A DNA stretch of 19,046 bases from CAVPDE01 sp964580575 (GTDB lineage: Bacteria > Desulfobacterota > DSM-4660 > Desulfatiglandales > HGW-15), in contig CAZOLJ010000083.1 of the NCBI GenBank assembly GCA_964580575.1, forward strand, positions 1 to 19,046, written 5' to 3'. Below are positions 4,834 to 11,258 of the stretch, in pieces. The notes under the pieces were generated by a model, which was not told the DNA's origin, did no database searches, and saw only the letters and a list, made by a program, of their open reading frames with translations. The first letter of the stretch is position 1. Each line of letters opens with the position of its first letter. Position numbers and translations under genes: made by a program.

Positions 4834-4966
4834 CGGTAGGGAGACTGTCTTCGTAGATAGGGGCGCATGGGTTCTTCGACGAGATCGGTTTTACCCGAGT
4901 TGGGATACTGAAGGTCCTGCTTCATTGACATGTCGTCCAGGTAATGCTATCTTTCAAGTGTAATGC
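4834..4966 (+). pseudogene. Probable N-terminal remnant of a PIN toxin
   Basis: Just after the preceding remnant, the plus strand reads RETVFVDRGAWVLRRDRFYP and then SWDTEGPASL, up to a stop at 4964-4966. The block TVFVD-x-GAW is the typical start of a PIN-toxin subfamily (usually VFVDTGAW..L.D..D..H), with Arg in place of Thr and several residues missing before RRDRF. No start codon, central region or C-terminal acidic motif can be found. Its position directly after an antitoxin-like tail fits a decayed TA pair. The downstream part overlaps the promoter of the next TA pair. Confidence 0.45.
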
Positions 4967-4985
4967 ATCTTGAGGAGGTAATGCC
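4925..4985 (+). promoter_or_regulatory. Promoter, GTAATGC direct repeats and ribosome-binding site of AbrB-PIN pair 2
   Basis: A good sigma70 promoter reads TTGACA (4925-4930), 17 bases, TATCTT (4948-4953). The heptamer GTAATGC is found at 4941-4947, directly before the -10, at 4960-4966 near the start of transcription, and at 4978-4984 across the ribosome-binding site and start region. The spacing is 19 and 18 bases. The Shine-Dalgarno GAGGAGGT lies at 4972-4979, 6 bases before the ATG. Confidence 0.6.
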
Positions 4986-5246
4986 ATGCAGCAAGCGAAG
5001 GTCACCTACAAAGGGCAGATCACGATTCCCAAAGCGGTGAGAGATGCCCTCAACATCGAGGAAGGAGACTCGGTCACGCTGAGAGTCGAGGGTGAGCACG
5101 CCATTCTCCGACCGGTCAAGAAGAAAGCGCTTCTGGAATTCTTTGGTGTTTTTCCGGCCACAAAACCATACCCCGGCACGGCGTCCTTGAGAAAGCGAGT
5201 CGGCAAGAAGTTAGGAGAGAACTTATGCGCAAGGATGAAGTCGTGA
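4986..5246 (+). CDS. AbrB/MazE-family antitoxin (pair 2)
   Basis: The 86-residue protein opens MQQAKVTYKGQITIPKAVRD and continues with ALNIEEGDSVTLRVEGEHAILRPV, a full SpoVT/AbrB DNA-binding domain. Its C-terminal half (FFGVFPATKPYPGTASLRKR and onward) should bind the toxin. The ribosome-binding site is close to the ideal anti-16S complement. The gene overlaps the following PIN toxin by 22 bases if that starts at 5225, or by 4 bases (GTGA) if it starts at 5243. It is paralogous to the antitoxin at 4017-4277 and has the same upstream operator layout. Confidence 0.92.
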   Translation: MQQAKVTYKGQITIPKAVRDALNIEEGDSVTLRVEGEHAILRPVKKKALLEFFGVFPATKPYPGTASLRKRVGKKLGENLCARMKS

Positions 5247-5665
5247 AACGGGCCTTCATCGACGCAAACGTGATTCTTCGTTATCTTACCAAGGATCCGC
5301 CGAAACTGGCCGAAGCCGCGTTCAAAACCTTTTCTGCGGCTCAGCAGGGTCTGGTTCTTCTGGTTTTGACTCCCATCACGGTTGCGGAGGTTGTTTGGGT
5401 TCTGGAATCCTTTTACGGTTACCCCAGGGTGCAGATTGCTGAAACCCTGTCCCACTTTCTTCGTTCTGCCGGCCTCGACGTGACGGACCTTGACCTGCTC
5501 ATTCAGGCGTTGAGCCTCTACCATGAAAAGAACATCGATTTTGCCGACGCCCTATTGGCAGGAGCTGCCTTGGGCCAGGGTCTCAACATAGTATATTCCT
5601 TTGACAAACATTTTGATCGCATCCCTGGGATCGTGAGGGTGAAGCCCGGCGATTTGGCGGAATGA
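5225..5665 (+). CDS. PIN-domain ribonuclease toxin, apparently intact
   Basis: This protein has 146 residues from the ATG at 5225, which follows an AGGAGA ribosome-binding sequence. A GTG at 5243, overlapping the antitoxin stop as GTGA, is an alternative. Active-site positions are all present: AFIDANVILRYLTK with Asp13, VAEVVWVLESFYG with Glu55, NIDFADALLAG with Asp108, and YSFDKHFDRI with Asp127. The sequence is paralogous to the toxin at 4270-4680 (shared LRYLT, VAE-VW-LES-YG, NIDF-DA blocks), so the two AbrB-PIN pairs arose by tandem duplication. Unlike that copy, this one keeps the first Asp and should be active. Confidence 0.92.
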   Translation: MRKDEVVKRAFIDANVILRYLTKDPPKLAEAAFKTFSAAQQGLVLLVLTPITVAEVVWVLESFYGYPRVQIAETLSHFLRSAGLDVTDLDLLIQALSLYHEKNIDFADALLAGAALGQGLNIVYSFDKHFDRIPGIVRVKPGDLAE

Positions 5666-5697
5666 GAGGACGATATCCATCAATTTGAGAAGACAGT

Positions 5698-5760
5698 TAT
5701 AGGGGACATAATATTATAAGTTTCGACCGGCAGAAGCGATCTGCCGCGGGCGGCGTGGCT
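5698..5760. repeat. Dispersed repeat B, copy 3
   Basis: TATAGGGGACATAATATTAT is followed by AAGTTTCGACCGGCAGAAGC and GATCTGCCGCGGGCGG. The AT core ATAATATTAT is a perfect palindrome in this copy, and CGGCAG-AAGCGAT-CTGCCG forms a 6-bp stem with a 7-base loop. This copy, like the one at 1522, lies on the 3' side of a DUF218 gene copy. The interval 5666-5820 holds nothing else I can identify. Confidence 0.7.
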
Positions 5761-5820
5761 AAGGTTTACAATCGCTAGAACTGGTAGAGCGGGACGCGGT
5801 AAGACCAAAGACAAAGAGAC

Positions 5821-6094
5821 TCATGTCTGTAGAGATCGGTGGTCGATCTTGAATAGAAGGAGTTGTTTCAACCGCGTAGCCAGGCTGGATCCCCCAGGGA
5901 CTTGTTCGGGGAGCTCGCCGCTGACTTTGTACCTTGCAAGCTCAATAAGGCTTCCCCATAACTCCACCATTTCATTGTACACCATCTTCCAGCCTGCAGA
6001 ATGGCGGTACCAGTTAGCCTGGTTCACTCCTCCGGTCGCTACAGGGTGCGGTTGGATTGTCACTTCCGAACCCAAGGTCATCGCTCTCAGAAGG
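5821..6094 (-). pseudogene. Truncated second copy of the DUF218/YdcF-like gene (C-terminal third)
   Basis: Bases 5813-6094 align without gaps to 1816-2097. The encoded C-terminal 86 residues (from MTLGSEVTIQPHPVATGGVN to FKIDHRSLQT) differ from the 1824-2555 protein at only 9 positions. Homology stops abruptly at 6094, inside LLRAMTLG; upstream the sequence becomes GGCGGGTGAACCACAGAG, repeat-family words. The DUF218 core and its conserved H-x-PRS motif are therefore missing. The fragment lies between the end of the EPS kinase gene (6160) and the TA region. This suggests that the intact gene originally ended the EPS operon, or that a copy was moved there. Confidence 0.85.
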
Positions 6095-6159
6095 CGGGTG
6101 AACCACAGAGACGGTTCTCTTGAGAGATCCTCGGAGATCCGAGGTCGGAGACTCAGAGA

Positions 6160-7005
6160 TCAGGGCTTTTTACGTCCATACCGATACCGGTAGTAATAGT
6201 AGTAATCGTCCCTGGATGCTTCTACGCGGTTCAGTACGAAGCCCAGGAATTTCTCCTTGGGGATCAGGTCCAGCGCTCTCTGGAGGTCATCGAAAGACGT
6301 CCTGGGTTGAACGACCAAGAGAATGCAGTCCACCAGGGGCGCAAAGGCCAGGGCGTCCGCCCCGACCAAAAGCGGAGGCAGGTCGAACAAGAGGTAGCGG
6401 TCCGGGTAGCGGGTCTTCATCTCCGCCACAAGCTCGGCCATGGCGGGCGAACTGATGAGCTCGGCGCTGTTGTACATCGGGTCTCCCCCCGAAATGAACG
6501 TGAGATTCTCTACACCGGGCCAGAGAATGAGGTCCTTGAGGGGCGTATCGTTTTGAAGGCAATCGGCCAGCCCCATGGAGCTTGAAACTCCCAGGTACTG
6601 GTGGACGAGCTGGCTCTGGAGATCGCAGTCAATCAAAAGGGCTGTCTGGCCGTAAGCTTGTGCAAAAGTGGCTGCCAGGTTGATGGCGGTGAGGGTTTTC
6701 CCTTCCCCTGGCATGGCGCTGGTGATCATGATCGTGTTCCAGTTGTGGGGCCTGCAGCGGTGAACGATCTGCGTCCGGAGAAGTTTGTAGTGACTCAGCT
6801 CCGGTGCGGCCGGAAAGAAGCAGACGCAGTGGTTCTTGAGGAGCGTGTCAGGATCGAGGGCAACCGTGCGGCACTCGCGGTAAACCGGTGCGGAGCAGCC
6901 CGGAGTTTCCGGCTGAGGCTCCTGACCGGTCGAGGCGGCGGGAAGAGGGCGGCCGGTGTGGCGTCGAAGCTTTTTGACCTGATCGATTGAAACTTTCAAA
7001 TCCAT
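6160..7005 (-). CDS. EPS/PEP-CTERM-locus tyrosine autokinase (BY-kinase, CpsD/CapB type)
   Basis: This 281-residue cytoplasmic BY-kinase has Walker A SAMPGEGKT (residues 96-104), Walker A' ALLIDCD (122-128) and Walker B YLLFDLPP (204-211). A C-terminal tyrosine cluster, DDYYYYYRYRYGRKKP, contains seven Tyr for autophosphorylation. The layout matches XrtA/PEP-CTERM-locus tyrosine autokinases. These pair with a separate Wzz-type membrane partner, here the adjacent gene at 7036-8643, whereas Wzc fuses both parts. Cycles of Tyr phosphorylation control polymer length and export. The start at 7005 has GAGGAA 8 bases upstream. It is the last gene of a four-gene minus-strand operon, 30 bases after the chain-length gene. 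Confidence 0.92.
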   Translation of the reverse strand: MDLKVSIDQVKKLRRHTGRPLPAASTGQEPQPETPGCSAPVYRECRTVALDPDTLLKNHCVCFFPAAPELSHYKLLRTQIVHRCRPHNWNTIMITSAMPGEGKTLTAINLAATFAQAYGQTALLIDCDLQSQLVHQYLGVSSSMGLADCLQNDTPLKDLILWPGVENLTFISGGDPMYNSAELISSPAMAELVAEMKTRYPDRYLLFDLPPLLVGADALAFAPLVDCILLVVQPRTSFDDLQRALDLIPKEKFLGFVLNRVEASRDDYYYYYRYRYGRKKP

Positions 7006-7035
7006 GGGCTGTTTCCTCGGGATCCAAGGGGTTTT

Positions 7036-8643
7036 TCAGACGAACAGATTGAGCCTCAAACCGATGTTGCGCCACAAGGTGTCGAGGGCCATGACCAAGT
7101 TGTGAAAGGCATAGAGGGTCCCCGCAATCAGAACGACAAGGCCGAAAGAAAAGGCGGCTCTCTTCCATCTCCTTTTCGTGATGTCGCTTTCGTTCTCGAT
7201 CAGGGGGATGCTGGCGAGCACCGGGAAGGCGGTGATCCGACCCAGGCGACGGTAGTCCCGAATCGAGTCATCCGAGTATTCCCGGACGGCGGCAAACCCC
7301 ACCCCGCTGCCCACGGCGAGCACAAAACCGATGACCACGATGGCCAGGCGGTTAGGCTTGATGGGTCGTTGAGGCAGCCTGGCTGGATCAATCAGGGTGA
7401 AGCGCTCGCCCTTTCGCTCCTTTTCCAGCCCCTGGGCCACCTGGGACTCCATGTACTTGGCCATGAGGTCGTTGTATTTGACCTGCGTGTTGTTGCGCTC
7501 GATGACCAGGGCGTTGTAGGCTTTTTCCACCCGGGGGGAGGACTCGAGCCTGCTGCTGTACTGCTCCGCCCTTTGGCGCAGGGCCCGGATCTGTCTGTTC
7601 AGGGATTCCATTTCAAAACGGGTGGCGGCTAGTTGAGCGGTGAGGTTGACGTGGGCGGGGTTATCCGATTCATTGAGAAGGGAGGAGGGCTGGGACTGGG
7701 CCTGACGACCGGGCCTCGCTTCGGCGATCTGCTTTTCCACGTCGGCAATCTCCCTGCGCGTCTTGATCACGTCCGGGTGTTCGTCGGAGAACCGGGTCTT
7801 CAAGTTCACCAGTTGGAGCTTCAGCTCCTCAAGCCTCCTCTTGTCCTCGTTGCCGAAATGGACGGACAGCCCGGCGAGCTGGCTTTGCAGGAAGCTCTCC
7901 CGGTCTTTAAGGGTGCGGATCTGGTCGTTGAGGCGGTCAATGTCCCGCTCGGTCCGTTCCTTGCCTTCGAGATTTGCCTGGAGAAGCTCGGGAAGCTCGT
8001 GCATGTGGGTTTCTTTGAAGTCCGCAATTCTGGCGTCCAATGCGCCGAACTCCTTCTTCACTCGGTTCATCTCCACTTCCAGGAACTGGGAGGTCTCCGC
8101 GGTCTGACGCTCCCGGACCTGCTGGTTCTCTAAGAGGAAGAGGGAGGTGAGGGTGTCGGCGACCCGGAGAACGGTTTCCGGATTCCTTCCGTCGTAGGAC
8201 AGGGTGAAGGCGATGGTGGCCGAACTCGGCCTTCCGGTGCGGGGGTCGATCACCTCCGCGCTCACGGGTTCGACCCGGATGTCGTCGCGCATTTTATTCA
8301 CGATCTCTTCCGCTGTCCGGGAGTTCCTGAGGTCCGGATACAGGTTGAAACGGTTGACGAGGTCGCTGAGCCTTGAAAAACTCATGACCCTTTGTTTGAT
8401 CATCTGGATGCGCTCTTCCGCGTAACTCGTGACGGTTGCCCTGACGAATTCCGCAGGAATTCCCTGTTCCTCGATCAGGATGGTGGAGGTGGAACGATAA
8501 AACGGAGGAAGGAGAAGGGCCACGGCCACCGCTGTGAAGAAAACGAGGAGAGCGGGGAGGATGAGGCTCCATTTCCTCCTCCTTAGGATTTGCAGGATGT
8601 CGGCCATGGACCGGATATCAGACTGGGGGGTCATGAATTCCAT
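7036..8643 (-). CDS. Wzz/GumC-family polysaccharide chain-length determinant
   Basis: This 535-residue inner-membrane protein has transmembrane helices at about 27-47 and 433-453 and an extra C-terminal one at 497-515. A large periplasmic region of Wzz fold followed by coiled coils (about 175-415) lies between. The proline-rich motif before TM2 (ARLPQRPIKPNR, 421-432) is typical of the family. It sets polymer chain length and activates the neighbouring BY-kinase. The start at 8643 is chosen because AGAGGAG lies about 8 bases upstream and the protein then begins normally (MEFMTPQSDIRSMADILQIL). The longer frame to 8985 is just the shadow of the preceding gene. A hairpin lies in the 70-base gap upstream. 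Confidence 0.92.
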   Translation of the reverse strand: MEFMTPQSDIRSMADILQILRRRKWSLILPALLVFFTAVAVALLLPPFYRSTSTILIEEQGIPAEFVRATVTSYAEERIQMIKQRVMSFSRLSDLVNRFNLYPDLRNSRTAEEIVNKMRDDIRVEPVSAEVIDPRTGRPSSATIAFTLSYDGRNPETVLRVADTLTSLFLLENQQVRERQTAETSQFLEVEMNRVKKEFGALDARIADFKETHMHELPELLQANLEGKERTERDIDRLNDQIRTLKDRESFLQSQLAGLSVHFGNEDKRRLEELKLQLVNLKTRFSDEHPDVIKTRREIADVEKQIAEARPGRQAQSQPSSLLNESDNPAHVNLTAQLAATRFEMESLNRQIRALRQRAEQYSSRLESSPRVEKAYNALVIERNNTQVKYNDLMAKYMESQVAQGLEKERKGERFTLIDPARLPQRPIKPNRLAIVVIGFVLAVGSGVGFAAVREYSDDSIRDYRRLGRITAFPVLASIPLIENESDITKRRWKRAAFSFGLVVLIAGTLYAFHNLVMALDTLWRNIGLRLNLFV

Positions 8644-8657
8644 ATAAAGACTCCTCT

Positions 8658-8675
8658 CGAGCGGCAGGCCGCTCG
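8658..8675 (-). promoter_or_regulatory. Hairpin in the gap between barrel and chain-length genes
   Basis: CGAGCGG-CAGG-CCGCTCG forms a perfect 7-bp GC-rich stem with a 4-base loop. It sits just before the ribosome-binding site of the chain-length gene and after the stop of the barrel gene at 8714. No T-run follows on the minus strand, so it is not a classical terminator. An mRNA-stability or differential-expression element within the operon is possible. Confidence 0.45.
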
Positions 8676-8713
8676 CAGGGGACAAGCAGAAAAGCGGTTT
8701 TTGGCTTTCCTGC

Positions 8714-9943
8714 TTACTGCAACAGTGGGTGAAAATAAACCACGCGGAGGAAAACCACGTTTCTTTCCGCATCGGTATTGTTGGTGCGGTCGTTGATTCT
8801 TCCAAAGCTGTAGGAGGCTTCGAAGCGCAGATCCCGCGAGTATTCGTAGCGGAGGTAAGGGGTGAGGAACCCCGTTTTTTCATCGATTTCCTGGAGGGAC
8901 AGCTCCCGGCCTTTTGAAGTGTTGAGGTAATAGGAGGCTGCGAAATGACCCCAAAGCTTGTAGGTGAATCGCTTTCCCACGTCAAAGGTAAAGGCCGTGC
9001 GCTGGACCAAGCCCGCTGAACCGCCCGAGGTGGCGATATCCTGGTAAGCGCTGAAAGAGGCTCTCAGGGATTCGCCTTGGTAGGAGAGAACCGCACGGCC
9101 CACTCCGCCCACGTCTTCGTCTTTCAGTTCTCCGCTCACGATGCGGAAAAGGCCGGGAGCCGCCGCCTCCAGCCGGGGCACCTCGTATTCGCGCCGGGTG
9201 TAGCGCAGGCCGATATCGGCCGAGAGGCTGTAGAGGTCGGTCAGCCTTCGGACAGCGCCGACCATGACCGCGGCGTTTTTCACGTTGTTCCGGGGCCAAT
9301 CAAAGGTGGAGGGCGTGAACTCGTAACGGCTGCCGCTGAGGGTCAGCCTCCCATAGGTGTTGGCAAAGGTCCTTTCCATGTTTCTCGTGAGGACGAAATT
9401 AAGCGTTTGGTAGTCGCTGTCCGTGTATCCCGGGCCCTTGAATTTCTCATCCCCATAGGCGTAGGAGAGACCCGCGGTGGTCCACTCGGATATGGCATAA
9501 TCGCCTGAAAGCCCGGCAGAGAGGCGGTGCCGCGTGCCGGTGCCGAGGACCAGTCCGGTTTCCAGGAGATCCCGGTCCGGCTGGGAATCTCGTAGGTAGC
9601 CGGCCTGGATCGAAGTGGCGATGCGAGGGGACCATTGATAGCGCAGGCCGCCCGAGTAGATCTGATCCACGGCGTTGAGTTCGTCAAGATCCGCGTAGCG
9701 GTTGATTGGAAAAGCGACGCTGAGGTTGGAGTCGAGGCGCTCGGTGCGGCTGGTCAGCGCAATTGCCGGTGTGACATTCAATCGGTAATCGGCCAGCTCG
9801 TTAGTGCTATCCAAGAAGATGTTGTCATTGTATTGGGTCTGGACCGCGATGGAGGGAGTGACCTGGGTTTCATCGGCCAGGGCCTCCTGAAACGAAAGCC
9901 CTAAGAGCAAGACAACCCATAACAGCCTAACCCTCCTCGTCAT
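8714..9943 (-). CDS. Outer-membrane beta-barrel protein of the EPS/PEP-CTERM locus
   Basis: From the ATG at 9943 the protein has 409 residues. Its signal peptide, MTRRVRLLWVVLLLGLSFQE followed by ALADE, has a likely cleavage after ALA. The mature part is a series of alternating amphipathic strands rich in Tyr, Arg and Ser, for example RLNVTPAIALTSR, SGGLRYQWSPRIATSIQAGY and LRFEASYSFGR. It resembles the PEP-CTERM system-associated outer-membrane proteins encoded near XrtA EPS genes, which may form the outer pore for the polymer. An alternative ATG at 10036 overlaps the previous stop as ATGA, suggesting coupling. It would add 31 residues in front of the signal peptide, and neither start has a clear ribosome-binding site. 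Confidence 0.8.
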   Translation of the reverse strand: MTRRVRLLWVVLLLGLSFQEALADETQVTPSIAVQTQYNDNIFLDSTNELADYRLNVTPAIALTSRTERLDSNLSVAFPINRYADLDELNAVDQIYSGGLRYQWSPRIATSIQAGYLRDSQPDRDLLETGLVLGTGTRHRLSAGLSGDYAISEWTTAGLSYAYGDEKFKGPGYTDSDYQTLNFVLTRNMERTFANTYGRLTLSGSRYEFTPSTFDWPRNNVKNAAVMVGAVRRLTDLYSLSADIGLRYTRREYEVPRLEAAAPGLFRIVSGELKDEDVGGVGRAVLSYQGESLRASFSAYQDIATSGGSAGLVQRTAFTFDVGKRFTYKLWGHFAASYYLNTSKGRELSLQEIDEKTGFLTPYLRYEYSRDLRFEASYSFGRINDRTNNTDAERNVVFLRVVYFHPLLQ

Positions 9944-10032
9944 CACCGCCGAGGTTCTGTAATGAGGAATCGCATGAACCACATTTCCCCAGCAGCGAAC
10001 CTTCCTCACCATCCGGAGCAGGGCAAGAGATC

Positions 10033-10617
10033 TCATGGAACGACGATCACATCGCCCCGCTCCAGCAGGATGTTTTGATCCAGGTCTTTTCCGGTGGAAA
10101 CATCGTTGTAGTTGAAGTGCATCATCAGAGTCCTGTTCCCGGCCTTTCGAAAGACCCTGATGTTTTTCGTGTCCGCAAAGGGGTTGCACCCTCCGGCCAT
10201 GGCCAGGGCTTGAAGCACGTCCACGTTGGTGTAGACAGCGAACCGGCCCGGCGAGTTGACCCGGCCGATCACGTAAATGAGCATGCTCCTTATTTCATGA
10301 ATCCCTATTGTCAGAACAGGGTCAGGCACGTAACGGGAGATTTTCCCCTCCATCTCCTCCTTGACTTGGGCAACCGATCGGCCGCCGGCCTGTATTTCAC
10401 CGATCAGGGGAAAAGAGATCTTGCCGTCCGGCCGCACAGGAACGGTCTGGGTCATGGCCTGATCTTTCCAGACGGAGACGAAGAGGACATCTCCGGGCCC
10501 GATGATGTAATCGCCTCCCGGGGGAAGGATGTCCGCCGCGAGTTTATCCTGGGCAGGAAGAACTTGCGGAAAAAGGGCTGAGAAGACGATGAATGCCGTT
10601 AAGAGCAATCGTTTCAT
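10033..10617 (-). CDS. Wza-type polysaccharide export protein, short periplasmic/outer-membrane form
   Basis: This 194-residue protein has an N-terminal signal peptide (MKRLLLTAFIVFSALFPQVL then PAQDK). It has no lipobox Cys, unlike the Wza homologue at 17927. The polysaccharide export domain spans about 37-90 (DYIIGPGDVLFVSVWKD and ISFPLIGEIQAGG), followed by one SLBB domain at about 113-145 (IYVIGRVNSPGRFAVYTNVD). At half the length of E. coli Wza it lacks the C-terminal pore helix, which fits the EpsE-like export proteins of PEP-CTERM EPS loci, where a separate barrel protein (next gene) may supply the pore. The start at 10617 has AAGGAG about 6 bases upstream. It is the first gene of the operon. 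Confidence 0.9.
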   Translation of the reverse strand: MKRLLLTAFIVFSALFPQVLPAQDKLAADILPPGGDYIIGPGDVLFVSVWKDQAMTQTVPVRPDGKISFPLIGEIQAGGRSVAQVKEEMEGKISRYVPDPVLTIGIHEIRSMLIYVIGRVNSPGRFAVYTNVDVLQALAMAGGCNPFADTKNIRVFRKAGNRTLMMHFNYNDVSTGKDLDQNILLERGDVIVVP

Positions 10618-10776
10618 GATGTCTCCTTGGCGAATAGCGTTTGCTGGAGTGGAAATGGAGATCGGAGGATTTCAGAGGCACCACAAAGCTCCGCTCCTTG
10701 AGTTACAGGCGTTCAGCCGGTGTATAACAAAGAGGTCGATCCCCTTGGCTCAAGAGGGTATCCGAAATGATTCCCT

Positions 10777-10805
10777 ATAATAATATGAATGAAATTGACG
10801 GACAA
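10777..10805 (-). promoter_or_regulatory. Candidate promoter of the 10617-6160 EPS operon
   Basis: On the minus strand TTGTCC (10805-10800) is followed after 17 bases by TATTAT (10782-10777) and then AGGG. The spacing is optimal and the -10 is 5 of 6 to consensus. It would give a leader of about 150 bases before the start at 10617. It is the best sigma70-like match on this strand in the intergenic region. Confidence 0.5.
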
Positions 10806-10987
10806 TAACAAATTCACCTGAGGGCTCAGCTATGCCCCTTTTGTCACCTGATCAACATTCCAGCTCGGGGAATGGGGCTTCAAACAGGGCTCAGGGTGGA
10901 ATGAGAAGTCGCAGCGGTCCACTTAAGCCTCCAGAACTGCAGAGAACGTTAGACGGTGGATTTGGGTGAAAAGTTGAAAACAAAGAA

Positions 10988-11016
10988 TTGACTTGGATTT
11001 GTCTAGATCATATTAT
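10988..11016 (+). promoter_or_regulatory. Candidate promoter of the TPR lipoprotein gene
   Basis: TTGACT (10988-10993), 17 bases, TATTAT (11011-11016): each hexamer matches consensus at 5 of 6 positions with ideal spacing. Transcription would start near 11023, leaving a leader of about 235 bases before the start at 11259. The leader contains two abutting palindromes at 11069-11088. Confidence 0.6.
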
Positions 11017-11068
11017 GAAAGGTTAAATTCTAAGACGCTGACTTCAAGCTGAATTTTCGGATTTCAGT

Positions 11069-11088
11069 TGCGTCGACGCAGGCGCCTG
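11069..11088. promoter_or_regulatory. Adjacent perfect palindromes in the TPR-gene leader
   Basis: TGCGTCGACGCA (11069-11080) is a perfect 12-bp palindrome. It overlaps by two bases the perfect 10-bp palindrome CAGGCGCCTG (11079-11088). They lie about 50 bases downstream of the predicted transcription start. They could be a repressor-binding site or a leader RNA structure. The rest of the 10618-11258 intergenic region contains no convincing gene. Confidence 0.4.
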
Positions 11089-11258
11089 TGCGAAGGCAGG
11101 TGCTTCGAATTTGTCTGATCGGCAGCAGAAGGGCCTGAAGTTTGCGTGTGCCTTTCGTTTGCGACCTTAGGCTGTCAAAGGAGAGAGAGGCCTGGGCGTG
11201 AAGGATGAGCCCGAAGAGGTGGAACTGGGCCATGGGACATACGGGAACAGGGGGATCA

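Noticed and set aside
7102..8133. Two large plus-strand frames opposite the chain-length gene
   Set aside because: Shadows of the coiled-coil coding region; no motifs or start signals.
8658..8675. Rho-independent terminator between barrel and chain-length genes
   Set aside because: The stem is strong but no T-run follows in the direction of transcription, and the genes on both sides belong to one operon.
8644..8985. N-terminal extension of the chain-length determinant
   Set aside because: It overlaps the end of the beta-barrel gene, has no family resemblance, and the start at 8643 has a proper ribosome-binding site.
11023..11205. Possible cyclic-di-GMP riboswitch in the TPR-gene leader
   Set aside because: The conserved cyclic-di-GMP-I elements (CACGCACAGGGCAAACC-like segment, tetraloop and receptor) are not present.
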